A stretch of 53,097 nt of DNA from Spirosoma fluviale (GCA_945906795.1 CAMDRO010000010.1:1-53097); one strand, 5' to 3'. Shown: positions 8,635 through 18,666, counted from the first letter of the stretch. Numbers and translations: made by a program. Notes: a model not told the origin generated them from the sequence alone.

Positions 8635-10113
8635 TTATACGGAAGCTAATTTTTCAGTTTTGACCATTTCTGGGCTTTCAATTTCTATAACGACATTTTG
8701 AATCACTTCTTTGTCTTGATTGTATCCCAAAATCGTTAACATTGGGCCACTCAATTGCTCCTCAGAAAACAACCTAGTCGTAATCGTTCCATCTTCTAAT
8801 CGGTCGACGATCACATGTTTAGGGGCGGGAATCAAACAATGTTGAATTCCCCCATAACCACCTAAGGACTCTTGGTAAGCTCCTGTATGGAAAAACCCTA
8901 CATATTGCCTTTCAGAATCTTCCTCAAAAATAGGTAAATATAAATCAGAACTATGCGCTTCTGTATTATAAAAATCCATGGAGTCGCAAGTCAAACCTCC
9001 TAAGTTCACTTTCTGATAAGGTAGGCCCCAATTATTGACAGGAAGCATAATGTATTTTTGGTTCATTCCCCATGAATCAGGCAATTGAGTAATAAATGAA
9101 CCGTCAATCATGTACCAAAGCTCCTTGTCATTTTGAAGTTTTTGATCAATAATTTCATACAAAACGGCGCCACTTTCACCTACGGTATAGGAACCGAATT
9201 CTGTAAAAATATTGGGCACTGGAACATTGTTTTTATTGCAAATCCATGAAATCGATTCTACAATTTCATCCACCATCGCCTGATAATCATAACTAAATTG
9301 AAGTGAAGTCTGAATCGGAAGTCCACCACCTAGATTGATCGAATCTAGTTCAGGGCAAATCTTTTTCATTTCACAATACTTATAAATAAAGCGACTCAAT
9401 TCGGACCAATAATAGGCACTATCCTTAATTCCCGTATTGATGAAAAAATGCAACATCTTTAAGTTGAATTTCGGATTGGGCTTTATTTTATCTTCGTAAA
9501 GTGTGTTAACATCCGAATATCGAACCCCTAATCGAGAAGTATAAAACGAGAAATCGGGCTCCTCATCTGTAGCGATTCGAATCGCTAAATTTACTTTATC
9601 TGCTGTCACCGATTTTTCATAAAAATCGATCTCTTTTAAATTATCAAGAATTGGGATGCAATTAAATCCGTCATTAACTAATTCGGAGATAAACTGCGTA
9701 TACAAGGGTTGTTTATATCCGTTACACAGAATATAGGTCGATTTAGAGACTTTTCCTTGGTTGTACATATCCCGAATAATAGAAATGTCAAATGCACTAC
9801 TCGTTTCTAAATGGACATGTTGCTTCAAAACTTCTTCTAAAATAAAAGAGAAATGAGACGATTTTGTACAATAACAATAGATATAATTAGCTTTGTAATT
9901 ATATTTTTTAATCGCATTTCTGAACAATAACTTAGCATTTTCAATGTGCTCAGAGATTTTTGGCAAATACGATATTTTTAATGGCGTCCCATATTGCTTG
10001 ATGATTTCCATCAAAGGCACATTGTTGAACAACAATTCATTGTCCTCATTAATGTTAAATTCCCTCGTCGGAAATTCAATCGTTTGATCAATAAGATCGA
10101 TATAATTTTTCAT
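8635..10113 (-). CDS. speA: Arginine decarboxylase, Bacteroidetes type
   Basis: This 492-residue PLP enzyme of the alanine-racemase-fold decarboxylase group would convert arginine to agmatine at the start of polyamine synthesis. The predicted PLP lysine is K84 in 'YCTKSSHFSF'. Other family sequences are 'HLETSSAFDI', 'ILCNGYKQ', 'LGVRYSD', 'INLGGGLPI', 'TEFGSYTVGESGA', and 'VGFFHTGAYQESLGGYGG' near the C-terminus. It is much shorter than E. coli SpeA, as is normal for Bacteroidota homologues. It is divergent from mpl across a 103-base gap holding a perfect 18-bp palindrome 20 bases before its start, and is followed after 2 bases by a tiny lipoprotein gene. Other specificities within the fold are possible, but arginine is the best call. 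Confidence 0.9.
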   Translation of the reverse strand: MKNYIDLIDQTIEFPTREFNINEDNELLFNNVPLMEIIKQYGTPLKISYLPKISEHIENAKLLFRNAIKKYNYKANYIYCYCTKSSHFSFILEEVLKQHVHLETSSAFDISIIRDMYNQGKVSKSTYILCNGYKQPLYTQFISELVNDGFNCIPILDNLKEIDFYEKSVTADKVNLAIRIATDEEPDFSFYTSRLGVRYSDVNTLYEDKIKPNPKFNLKMLHFFINTGIKDSAYYWSELSRFIYKYCEMKKICPELDSINLGGGLPIQTSLQFSYDYQAMVDEIVESISWICNKNNVPVPNIFTEFGSYTVGESGAVLYEIIDQKLQNDKELWYMIDGSFITQLPDSWGMNQKYIMLPVNNWGLPYQKVNLGGLTCDSMDFYNTEAHSSDLYLPIFEEDSERQYVGFFHTGAYQESLGGYGGIQHCLIPAPKHVIVDRLEDGTITTRLFSEEQLSGPMLTILGYNQDKEVIQNVVIEIESPEMVKTEKLASV

Positions 10114-10132
10114 TCCTAATCAACAAATATGT

Positions 10133-10150
10133 ACTCAAGTGCACTTGAGT
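10133..10150. repeat. Perfect 18-bp palindrome between speA and mpl
   Basis: The sequence ACTCAAGTGCACTTGAGT equals its own reverse complement. It lies in the divergent speA/mpl intergenic region, 20 bases upstream of the speA ATG and 67 upstream of the mpl ATG. It could be an operator for a dimeric regulator or a hairpin in the speA leader. Confidence 0.7.
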
Positions 10151-10216
10151 TAATGTAAAAACGTGCAAAACTGCAATAAAAGTATGTACTTTGCAAACTA
10201 TTCAACATAATGTTAT

Positions 10217-11587
10217 ATGCCCAAGATTCATTTTATCGCAATAGGTGGCGCTGCGATGCATAATTTAGCCTTAGCTTTAAAGGCCAAAGGATATCAAATT
10301 ACAGGTTCAGACGATGAAATATATGAGCCTTCTAAAAGTTTATTAGCTTCCCATGGGATACTACCGGAGGAATTTGGTTGGTTTCCTGAAAAAATTATGG
10401 CCGATTTAGATATGGTCATTTTAGGAATGCATGCCAAAGCAGACAATCCAGAATTAATGCGGGCACAGGAATTAGGCATAAAAATCGAATCCTATCCTTC
10501 TTTTTTATATGAAGTAAGCAAACATAAACAACGAATTGTAATCGCCGGGAGTCATGGAAAAACAAGTATCACTTCCATGATTTTACATGTGTTGAAAAGT
10601 CTCAATAGAAAATTTGATTATTTGGTTGGCGCCCGCATTGAAGGATTTGAATTAATGGCTTCTTTATCAGACGCCCCCATCATCATTATTGAAGGTGATG
10701 AATATTTAGCTTCCCCGATCGACCGACAAGCCAAATTTTTATTGTACCAGCCACATATCGCCTTAATTTCTGGAATTGCGTGGGATCACATCAACGTATA
10801 CCCAACATTCAAATCTTACACGGATTCGTTCGATCAGTTGATCAAGCAAATGCCCAAAGCAGGTCATTTATTTTTTGATCAAACAGATGCTACATTAAGT
10901 AATTTAGTGCAAAACTGCCCAGAAGATGTCGATATGAATGGATATGAGGCACATCCTTCTGAAATAAAAAATGGAAGTACCATTCTTATAGCAGAGGATG
11001 GGACAAGATATGAAATTCAAGTTTTTGGCCAGCATTCACTTAAAAATTTAAATGGGGCCCGATTGATTTGCGAAGAGATAGGTGTTTCTAGTACGGATTT
11101 TTATACCAGTATATCCACTTTCAAGGGTGCGGCAAAAAGGCTTGAACTGGTTGCAAAAAGCACGAGTTCATTGTTTTACAAGGATTTTGCACATGCCCCA
11201 TCCAAAGTAGCCGCTACTACTGCAGCGCTAAATGAACAATATCAAGAACGAGAATTAGTAGCATGCCTAGAATTGCACACATTTAGCAGTTTAAATCCTA
11301 CTTTTTTACCTGAATATCAGTCCACCTTAGCAAAAGCGGACGAAGCCATCATTTACTTAAGTGAACATGCTAGGCAAATAAAACAAATGGATCGAATAGA
11401 AGAATCGTTGATTCAAAACTATTTCAAACACCCCTCATTGAAAGTTATCCGAGATTCTTCCACATTAGCCTCCGAGCTGATCAGTAAATCGTGGCAGGAT
11501 ACTAATTTACTGATGATGTCTTCTGGGACTTTTGATGGATTAGATTTAAAAGAAATGGCGGTAAAAATGGGCTTGTCAACTATTTAA
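10217..11587 (+). CDS. mpl: UDP-N-acetylmuramate:L-Ala-D-Glu-meso-DAP ligase
   Basis: This 456-residue Mur-ligase-family protein reattaches the murein tripeptide to UDP-MurNAc in peptidoglycan recycling. It starts with 'IHFIAIGGAAMHNLALAL' (Rossmann-like UDP-binding domain, normal for Mpl) rather than the MurC sequence. It has the ATP-binding GSHGKTS loop (111-117), 'EGDEYLASPID', 'SGIAWDHINVYPT', and the C-terminal domain with 'YKDFAHAPSKVAATTAAL'. The start ATG follows a divergent region shared with speA. The last 12 bases overlap the 3' end of the convergent DUF349 gene. MurC is the main alternative, but the N-terminus and the 'DFAHAP' motif favour Mpl. Confidence 0.93.
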   Translation: MPKIHFIAIGGAAMHNLALALKAKGYQITGSDDEIYEPSKSLLASHGILPEEFGWFPEKIMADLDMVILGMHAKADNPELMRAQELGIKIESYPSFLYEVSKHKQRIVIAGSHGKTSITSMILHVLKSLNRKFDYLVGARIEGFELMASLSDAPIIIIEGDEYLASPIDRQAKFLLYQPHIALISGIAWDHINVYPTFKSYTDSFDQLIKQMPKAGHLFFDQTDATLSNLVQNCPEDVDMNGYEAHPSEIKNGSTILIAEDGTRYEIQVFGQHSLKNLNGARLICEEIGVSSTDFYTSISTFKGAAKRLELVAKSTSSLFYKDFAHAPSKVAATTAALNEQYQERELVACLELHTFSSLNPTFLPEYQSTLAKADEAIIYLSEHARQIKQMDRIEESLIQNYFKHPSLKVIRDSSTLASELISKSWQDTNLLMMSSGTFDGLDLKEMAVKMGLSTI

Positions 11588-12850
11588 AATAACATCCAGT
11601 TCCGTTTTAAAATTGGCCAATAGCATTTCTTTCATGCTAATTTTTCTTTTTTGCGTATTGATTTTACTTTGAATAGGTTTTTCCTCCATTTGACGATCTT
11701 GCTCGGCTTGCGCAATGAAATCATCCAATTCCCCCTTTTCCTTTTTTGTCATGTAATCCATTTGATTAATCATGATTTTTAATTGCTCCAGGCGAGGTTT
11801 TTCATTTAAGTTGGCATGCCGATAAGAAATTACTCGTAACAAATAATTCATTTCAAAAATCTTATCGCAAGCGTTTCTAAATCGCTCGGCCATAGAACGG
11901 TCAATGGTCTTAATTTGGGCCGAAACTTCTTTCCATTTAATTAAATAGGCTTTTGCAAGCTCGGCTGTGGCCACCATATTAACCTGATCACTTAATTTTA
12001 TTTCTAGTTCGCCAGTCATCGTATTTAACTCCTGAACGCGTGGATCAACCCGAGGCTTATAATCAATTCCTTTAATTCGGTTATACTTCTCAAAAAACAT
12101 GTCATTGGCCTTCTTGAAATTCTTCCAAAGCATCGATTGCTTTTTAGGAGGCAATCCTAAAATTGTTTTCCACTCCTTTTGCAATTCTTTCACCTTAATG
12201 ACAGAATCATCAATATCTTCAGCTTTTCTTAATTGGTGTACCGAATCAATAAATCCTTGAAGAATCAGAATTTTCTCGTCGATTTGACGATTTTTTTCTT
12301 CGAAATAGGCTCTTCTACGAAGGAAAAAAGCATCTAATACTGCTTGGAATTCCCCAGAAAGCTCATCCTGAAATTGCTTGTCAACAGGACCCGTTTTAAC
12401 CCATTTAGTCTTTGTATCTAATAAATCTTCGGTGGCTATAAGGATGTCTTCCTGTTCAGCTAATTGAATAGCATCTTGAATCAATGCTCTTTTTATCTCC
12501 AGATTTTTAATTTGATTATTCTGAATAAGTCCACGTAAGTAGGATTCCATTTCCTCCAATTGATCAAATAGAGGGATAAAATCGCCCAAACCGTCAAAAT
12601 CAGCTAAATAGGCTTTCATTTGGATGACCTTAGTCAAAAAAGAACCTTTATTTTGAACTGTGGTCACTTCGCGAGCTAAAATATCGACTTTATTTTTAGC
12701 TAACTCAAAACGCTTGACAAAATAAGCTAAGGAAGCTTCTTCTGTTTCACGTACAAATCCGATTTCTCTTTGTGGGAAGTTTAGGTAGGCATGTATGAAA
12801 ACCTTGCCGTCTTGGCAAAATCCATACTCTTTTTCTGTGGCAGATTTCAT
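11576..12850 (-). CDS. DUF349 domain-containing helical protein
   Basis: This 424-residue, highly charged and almost entirely alpha-helical protein has repeated units of about 70 residues with the DUF349 pattern, for example 'KELQKEWKTILGLPPKKQSMLWKNFKKANDMFFEKYNR' near the middle and 'AYLIKWKEVSAQIKTIDRSMAERFRNACDKIFE' after it. There is no signal peptide or membrane segment, so it is cytoplasmic. DUF349 proteins are widespread in Bacteroidota and their role is poorly defined. It is divergent from ettA across 188 bases and overlaps mpl by 12 bases at the 3' ends. Confidence 0.88.
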   Translation of the reverse strand: MKSATEKEYGFCQDGKVFIHAYLNFPQREIGFVRETEEASLAYFVKRFELAKNKVDILAREVTTVQNKGSFLTKVIQMKAYLADFDGLGDFIPLFDQLEEMESYLRGLIQNNQIKNLEIKRALIQDAIQLAEQEDILIATEDLLDTKTKWVKTGPVDKQFQDELSGEFQAVLDAFFLRRRAYFEEKNRQIDEKILILQGFIDSVHQLRKAEDIDDSVIKVKELQKEWKTILGLPPKKQSMLWKNFKKANDMFFEKYNRIKGIDYKPRVDPRVQELNTMTGELEIKLSDQVNMVATAELAKAYLIKWKEVSAQIKTIDRSMAERFRNACDKIFEMNYLLRVISYRHANLNEKPRLEQLKIMINQMDYMTKKEKGELDDFIAQAEQDRQMEEKPIQSKINTQKRKISMKEMLLANFKTELDVILNS

Positions 12851-13038
12851 AAGATTAATTCATAGAGCTTCAAGCAAATGCTTTGGCTCAAATTGTACTT
12901 TATAATTTTTATCAAAATATTTAACTCACGAATTTATTTAAAAATTAATGAATAAATGAAGAATTTTTGATTAGAAATTCAAATTTTAACACAAAAATCA
13001 CATTCTTTGCAGGTTATTAGAAAAAATTCAATCAAAAT

Positions 13039-14706
13039 ATGAGTAACGAAACCATTATATTTTCCATGGAGCGCGTTTCTAAGGTAATTCCCCCTCAGAA
13101 AACGATCATTAAAAATATTTACCTTTCTTTTTTTTATGGAGCAAAAATTGGGGTGCTCGGCCTCAATGGTTCTGGTAAATCAACCCTTCTACGAATTATC
13201 GCAGGGCTAGATAAATCATTTACAGGCGATGTCGTTTGGTCCCCAGGATATACGGTGGGGATGCTGGAGCAGGAACCCCAACTTGATCCTCAAAAAACGG
13301 TTTTAGAGGTGGTTGAAGAAGCGGTGGTTCAAATTAAAAATTTACTGAAAGAGTTTGACGAAATAAATGAGGCTTTTGGAGATGCAGATGCTGATTTCGA
13401 CAAACTTTTAGCTAGACAAGGAGAAGTTCAGGAAAAGTTAGACCACTTTAATGCGTGGGAATTAGATAATCGATTAGAAAAAGCGATGGACGCCTTACGC
13501 TGTCCAGATCCTACTGCACTTATTAGTACCCTTTCGGGAGGAGAAAAAAGACGTGTTGCGTTGTGTCGGTTATTATTACAAGAGCCGGATGTTTTATTGT
13601 TAGATGAACCTACCAACCATTTAGATGCGGAATCCGTTGAGTGGCTAGAGCAACATTTACGTCAATATAAAGGAACGGTAATCGCGGTAACTCACGATCG
13701 ATATTTCTTAGATAATGTAGCTGGCTGGATTTTAGAACTAGATCGGGGCGAGGGAATTCCGTGGAAAGGAAACTATTCTTCCTGGTTAGAACAGAAGCAA
13801 AATAGACTAGCCAAAGAAGAAAAAACAGAATCTCGGAGACAAAAAACATTACAGCGTGAATTAGAATGGGTGCGCATGTCTCCCAAAGCGCGCCAAGCCA
13901 AATCTAAAGCAAGGATTGGTGCTTATGAGAAATTGTTATCAGAAGAGAATAAACAAAAGGAAGACAAGTTAGAATTGTTCATTCCTGCGGGTCCCAGGTT
14001 GGGAAATAAAGTTATTGAAGTACAAGGCGTTTCCAAATCTTTTGGTGATAAATTGTTATATGAAAATGTAAGTTTTTCATTACCTCCTGCTGGGATTGTT
14101 GGGATTATTGGACCCAATGGTGCGGGAAAAACTACGATGTTTAAATTAATTACGGGACAGCTTCAGCCAGATAGTGGAAGTTTTGAGGTGGGCGAAACGG
14201 TAAAACTAGCCTATGTAGACCAAGAACATAACCAATTAATGGCCGAAAAATCTGTGTTCGAAACCGTGTCTGATGGCAATGATTGGGTAATGTTGGGTGG
14301 AAAACAATCGAATGCGCGGGCTTATGTAAGTAAATTTAATTTCAATGGCGCAGACCAAGAGAAAAAAATTGCCAATTTATCAGGAGGAGAGCGCAATAGA
14401 GTCCATTTAGCGATGATGCTAAAAGAGGGAGCTAATGTGCTTTTGCTGGATGAGCCAACCAACGACCTGGATGTGAATACATTAAGAGCCTTGGAAGAAG
14501 GATTAGAAAATTTTGCGGGTTGTGCCGTCGTTATTTCCCACGATAGATGGTTTCTTGATCGAATTGCCACACACATTTTGGCCTTTGAGGGAGATTCACA
14601 AGTCACTTATTTTGAAGGAAATTATTCCGAATACGAAGAAGCTCGAAAGAAGAGATTAGGAAATGATATAACGCCCAAACGAATAAAATACAAGAAATTG
14701 CAATAA
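13039..14706 (+). CDS. ettA: Energy-dependent translational throttle protein EttA (ABC-F ATPase)
   Basis: This 555-residue protein has the same length as E. coli EttA. It has two ABC ATPase domains in one chain and no membrane segment. Domain 1 has Walker A GLNGSGKS (41-48), signature 'LSGGEKRRVALCRLL' and Walker B 'LLLDEPTNHLD'. Domain 2 has 'GPNGAGKT', 'LSGGERNRVHLAMML' and 'LLLDEPTNDLD'. The arm insertion in domain 1 and the linker rich in 'RMSPKARQAKSKAR' fit EttA. EttA binds the ribosomal E site and gates the first peptide bond according to the ATP/ADP ratio. The N-terminal 'IIFSMERVSKVIPPQKTIIKNI' is also typical. A moxR gene starts 27 bases downstream. Another ABC-F paralogue is unlikely. 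Confidence 0.95.
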   Translation: MSNETIIFSMERVSKVIPPQKTIIKNIYLSFFYGAKIGVLGLNGSGKSTLLRIIAGLDKSFTGDVVWSPGYTVGMLEQEPQLDPQKTVLEVVEEAVVQIKNLLKEFDEINEAFGDADADFDKLLARQGEVQEKLDHFNAWELDNRLEKAMDALRCPDPTALISTLSGGEKRRVALCRLLLQEPDVLLLDEPTNHLDAESVEWLEQHLRQYKGTVIAVTHDRYFLDNVAGWILELDRGEGIPWKGNYSSWLEQKQNRLAKEEKTESRRQKTLQRELEWVRMSPKARQAKSKARIGAYEKLLSEENKQKEDKLELFIPAGPRLGNKVIEVQGVSKSFGDKLLYENVSFSLPPAGIVGIIGPNGAGKTTMFKLITGQLQPDSGSFEVGETVKLAYVDQEHNQLMAEKSVFETVSDGNDWVMLGGKQSNARAYVSKFNFNGADQEKKIANLSGGERNRVHLAMMLKEGANVLLLDEPTNDLDVNTLRALEEGLENFAGCAVVISHDRWFLDRIATHILAFEGDSQVTYFEGNYSEYEEARKKRLGNDITPKRIKYKKLQ

Positions 14707-14733
14707 TGATAGGATTCAACTAATAGGTAAATT

Positions 14734-15693
14734 ATGGCACTAAGAGAAAAAATTCAAGTAGTTATTGAAGAAATGGGGAAAGTGGTGATTGGCCAAGAGC
14801 GCTTAATCAACCGACTATTAGTGGGACTTTTCACCGGTGGACACGTACTTTTGGAAGGGGTGCCTGGTCTAGCAAAAACGCTTACGATCAATACATTGGC
14901 TAAAATCCTAGATTTACATTTCCAACGGATCCAATTTACCCCTGATTTGCTACCGTCTGATTTAGTGGGGACCATGATTTACAATCCGCTGAAAAATGAA
15001 TTTGAAGTAAAAAAAGGTCCTATTTTTGCCCAAATTATTTTAGCGGATGAAATTAACCGGGCACCGGCAAAGGTCCAATCAGCTTTGCTGGAAGCCATGG
15101 CAGAAAAGCAGGTGACCATCGGGGAAACTACCTATCCATTGGATAAGCCATTTTTGGTTTTGGCTACTCAAAATCCTGTGGAGCATGAAGGAACTTTTCC
15201 ATTGCCTGAAGCGCAAATGGACCGATTTATGCTCAAAGTATTTTTAAATTACCTGGATAAAGATCAGGAATTAGAAGTCATGAGAAAAATGTCGAATATG
15301 GACTTCAAATATGAAACTAAGGCCATTTTGACTTTTGACGATATTCAAAGTATTCGAAAAGAGATCAATAAGATTACTATTAGTGAAACGCTAGAAAAGT
15401 ACATCATTGAACTCATATTTGCCACGAGAAATCCAGCAGATTATGGCTTAACTAAGGAGGCGGATTACATCCAATTTGGCGCATCGCCGCGAGCGAGTAT
15501 TCACTTAAATCTAGCCGCCAAAGTAATGGCCTATTTGGAAGGAAGAGATTACGTTTTGCCTGAAGACATCAAAGAAATGACGCCAGATGTGCTAAACCAT
15601 CGGATTATTTTAACGTATGAAGCCGAAGCCGATAACATATCAACCCTTCAAATCATTCAAACTATTTTAAGTTCGGTAGCCATTAATCGCTAA
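14734..15693 (+). CDS. MoxR-family AAA+ ATPase
   Basis: This 319-residue AAA+ protein has Walker A 'GVPGLAKT' (~43-50), Walker B 'ADEINRAPAKVQSALLEAM', sensor 'LATQNPVEHEGTFPLPEAQMDRFML', and the C-terminal helical lid with 'GASPRASIHLNLAAKVMA'. MoxR ATPases act as chaperones that activate or insert metal or cofactor proteins, and usually sit beside DUF58/BatA-VWA genes. Here it stands alone 27 bases after ettA. The only BatA-domain protein in the window is 35 kb away, so the usual operon seems to be split. The partner and target are unknown. Confidence 0.93.
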   Translation: MALREKIQVVIEEMGKVVIGQERLINRLLVGLFTGGHVLLEGVPGLAKTLTINTLAKILDLHFQRIQFTPDLLPSDLVGTMIYNPLKNEFEVKKGPIFAQIILADEINRAPAKVQSALLEAMAEKQVTIGETTYPLDKPFLVLATQNPVEHEGTFPLPEAQMDRFMLKVFLNYLDKDQELEVMRKMSNMDFKYETKAILTFDDIQSIRKEINKITISETLEKYIIELIFATRNPADYGLTKEADYIQFGASPRASIHLNLAAKVMAYLEGRDYVLPEDIKEMTPDVLNHRIILTYEAEADNISTLQIIQTILSSVAINR

Positions 15694-15780
15694 TACTGAG
15701 CAAATAATAGGCGAACATCTTTTATTAAGATAGCCTCTATCAGGCAACCAATTTATACTCCAGTAATCAACGAAAAGAAA

Positions 15781-15806
15781 ATCAGCGCGAACTAATCCAC
15801 GCTGAT
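15781..15806 (-). terminator. Terminator after the GH2 gene
   Basis: A 7-bp stem (15781-15787 with 15800-15806) is followed on the minus strand by a T-rich tail (tttcttttc). It lies 8 bases after the GH2 stop. The plus side also has a short T stretch, so it may serve moxR as well. Confidence 0.65.
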
Positions 15807-15813
15807 CTACCTT

Positions 15814-18579
15814 TTATTTACGAAGAATTAAGATACTTGGGTCATTGATGTATCGGCCCGATTTTGCTCCATATAACGAAAGCCCATTCGGATATCCCTC
15901 TGGAACTTCCAGTCGAATAGTTAATTTACCCGTTGCATTTGCTACTTCAATCGATGAGCGAGGCAGCGTACATTGAACCCAATATCCATAGGTTCCTGGC
16001 TCGTCTAATTTACGATTTTTAGCTTGATAAAACCACGACAATACTCCTTGGTGATCTGCTGGGTCATCCTCCAAATCAAATGAAGCGGCAAATTGTCCGT
16101 TGGATAAAATCTGCACCACGGAAGGATTCTTTTTAAGATCTGTTTGCGGATAGGCATTGGGATTTTTACTTGGATCAAAGGTTCCTTTGCCCAACATATA
16201 ATCGCCGCTCATTGGACCAGCATTTGGTCTATCCTTTCCTAACATAGGTTTTGACGACGCCTCCACAAAAAAACTAACTTGGTCTATGGATTCCAAAGGC
16301 ATCTTTGCCCAATCAAAACTGTATTCAAAATAACCTGACCCTGCCCCATTAACTTTATTCCCTAAGACGCCAGACCATTGTTTAACAGACCATGCAGCTT
16401 TCGAAATTTTCTCCACAGGCACCGTCATTAAAACTTGCTTGGGCGTTACCTGTATTTGTCCCTGCTCAACAATTAAAGAAACAAAGTTTTGATGCAACAC
16501 TTGCCCATTACCATCTTCCAATTTCAAAATCAATGTGTTCAATGATTTCTCGTCAGGCAGTGTAATTTCTAAAGAGTCCAACGCCTTGACAGACCAAGGG
16601 GTCCAAGCAATGGGCTTGGATTTAGTCCACCAATTTTTCTTTTCTCCCAAGGCATTTTGTCCTGAAAATTCCATTTTTAACACAAGCTCTTTGGGTAAAT
16701 CAGTAGCGCCAATTAAGGCAGATAAGGTTAAAGGAATTTTTAATTTTTGCCCCCCTTTTCCAGCCCAAGCAATTTCCTGGCCTGTCGACAAGTAAAATGG
16801 ACCATGCAAATCTTTTAAAGTCATTCCTGGTGCCATGGCTCCTAATCCCGTTTCTTTTTCCGTACGATCAAATCGGTAATACCCGTTCCACTCATTAATG
16901 ACATCATGGTGCTCCGTGTATAACCAACCAGCCATTTTGGGGAAATTGCGGAATGAGTTCATCGCCTTGTGATAATCCCAGGTGTAATCCACATCACCTG
17001 AGCTTCCATCATAGCCCCACACATTTCCAAATTCCGAATTAATCATAGGCTGATTGCCCTGCTTATATCCTTTTTCGAAATTCCAAGTGCTCCCCGGAAA
17101 GGTATTGTCCGATTGCTCCTTGTTAAATTTATCCCATTCATAACCCGGTAAATACGAATGCCAAGAATGAATATCCGTTTCTGTATGGCCCTTTCCGCAA
17201 CAAATAGAATTGTCTTCCACTAAGCGAGTGGGATCTAAGGATTTTGCCTTTTTATACACGTCAACCACCCATTTTTGAGTCTCAGGGGCATATACTCTGC
17301 GCTTTTTCCCATCGACCATAACATCAGATTGTAATCCCCAGGTTTCATTAAAAGTAATCCATGAAAAAATAGACGGATGGTTAAAATCCCTGCGAACCAT
17401 TTGCTCCAAGGTATACTCCGTTTCCTTTTGCATGTCGGCATCCGGCTGGCCCCAAGAATTAGGAACATCCGCCATGACCAATAATCCTAATTTATCTGCC
17501 CAATATAACTTCCGCGGAACTTCAATTTTAACATGTGTACGAATTCCATTCAATCCAATTCGCTTGCTGCGCATGATTTCTTCCCGCATAAAATCATCCG
17601 TTGGGAAAGTGTAAAAACCTTCAGGGTGGTAGCTTTGGTCTAAGGCCAATTGCAAATAAATGGGTTTATTATTAAGCGCAATGTATGGAATAGTGCTCCC
17701 TGGCAAATTCATGACGGATATTTTTCTCATCCCAAAATACCCCTTCACTTCATCTGACTGAGCACCCTCTCCTACTTGAATTTGGTAGGTATATAAAAAT
17801 GGATCCTCCAAAGACCACAGGTGCGCATTCGGTATTTTAATTTCAATTAGTGCCGTTTTTGAACCCGCAGCGATCATTTGTGAGCCTGAAAAACCGGCGG
17901 ATAGAGTTACTTTGACTGAAGTTTTTTGCTTGACAGGTGCGGCTAGCTCCACTTGAAATTTGGCCATCGATTGATCAATATCCGGGCTTACTTGGGCATA
18001 GTCAACATACTGATCGCCACGAGATTCTAGGTAAATCGTTTGCCAAATACCTCGGGCATTTCCATATCCTTGCTTGCCATATAGGGTAAACATTCGCCTT
18101 TTATCGTCGACCCGAATGTTCAATAGTTGTTTTTGACCCGCTTTAAGAAATTTTGTCAAATCAAAAGAAAAAGGAGTGTAGCCACCTTCGTGAGTACCTA
18201 TTTTTTGGCCATTCAAGAAAACGTCCGTTTTCCAATCACTCGCCCCGATCACCAAAAATGTTCGCTTGGATTGCCAATTGGCCGGCACCTCGATCGTTCG
18301 TTGGTACCAAGCAATATCTGCTTCATCCTTAACTCCAGACAATTGAGATCCCCAAGGAAAAGGTACATGAATTTTTTGTGGATACTTTTGCTGATTTTTT
18401 TCCCAGCCTTCTTTGATGCCCACATCTTGCGGGTCAAATTTAAAATCCCAATCCCCATTTAAGTTGATCCATTGACTACGTTCGAAGTCAGGTCGAGGAT
18501 GTTCTGGAAGAATACTGGCTTGTTGGCCATATACAAAAGTGACACTCAATAGTGCCAATAATAACATTTTGATTTTCAT
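15814..18579 (-). CDS. Secreted glycoside hydrolase family 2 enzyme (beta-glycosidase)
   Basis: This 921-residue exported enzyme has a signal peptide of ~18 residues (MKIKMLLLALLSVTFVYG). After it comes the GH2 sugar-binding jelly roll ('RPDFERSQWINLNGDWDFKFDP', 'WYQRTIEVP', 'GASDWKTDVFLNGQKIGTHEGGY'), an immunoglobulin-like domain, and the TIM barrel. Motifs fit the catalytic pair: 'SWITFNETWG' carries the predicted acid/base Glu and 'MINSEFGNVWG' the predicted nucleophile Glu. A C-terminal beta region follows. Family members cleave beta-galactosides, beta-glucuronides or beta-mannosides; the specificity cannot be read from sequence here. It is monocistronic, without SusC/SusD partners, divergent from gpsA, and has its own terminator. 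Confidence 0.92.
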   Translation of the reverse strand: MKIKMLLLALLSVTFVYGQQASILPEHPRPDFERSQWINLNGDWDFKFDPQDVGIKEGWEKNQQKYPQKIHVPFPWGSQLSGVKDEADIAWYQRTIEVPANWQSKRTFLVIGASDWKTDVFLNGQKIGTHEGGYTPFSFDLTKFLKAGQKQLLNIRVDDKRRMFTLYGKQGYGNARGIWQTIYLESRGDQYVDYAQVSPDIDQSMAKFQVELAAPVKQKTSVKVTLSAGFSGSQMIAAGSKTALIEIKIPNAHLWSLEDPFLYTYQIQVGEGAQSDEVKGYFGMRKISVMNLPGSTIPYIALNNKPIYLQLALDQSYHPEGFYTFPTDDFMREEIMRSKRIGLNGIRTHVKIEVPRKLYWADKLGLLVMADVPNSWGQPDADMQKETEYTLEQMVRRDFNHPSIFSWITFNETWGLQSDVMVDGKKRRVYAPETQKWVVDVYKKAKSLDPTRLVEDNSICCGKGHTETDIHSWHSYLPGYEWDKFNKEQSDNTFPGSTWNFEKGYKQGNQPMINSEFGNVWGYDGSSGDVDYTWDYHKAMNSFRNFPKMAGWLYTEHHDVINEWNGYYRFDRTEKETGLGAMAPGMTLKDLHGPFYLSTGQEIAWAGKGGQKLKIPLTLSALIGATDLPKELVLKMEFSGQNALGEKKNWWTKSKPIAWTPWSVKALDSLEITLPDEKSLNTLILKLEDGNGQVLHQNFVSLIVEQGQIQVTPKQVLMTVPVEKISKAAWSVKQWSGVLGNKVNGAGSGYFEYSFDWAKMPLESIDQVSFFVEASSKPMLGKDRPNAGPMSGDYMLGKGTFDPSKNPNAYPQTDLKKNPSVVQILSNGQFAASFDLEDDPADHQGVLSWFYQAKNRKLDEPGTYGYWVQCTLPRSSIEVANATGKLTIRLEVPEGYPNGLSLYGAKSGRYINDPSILILRK

Positions 18580-18666
18580 AGTATTTATTAATAGGTATTT
18601 GAGGCAAAATTGGGTAAAAAAAATTAAAAAACAGATAATTTTTAATTTAAAAGCTAATTTTACATC

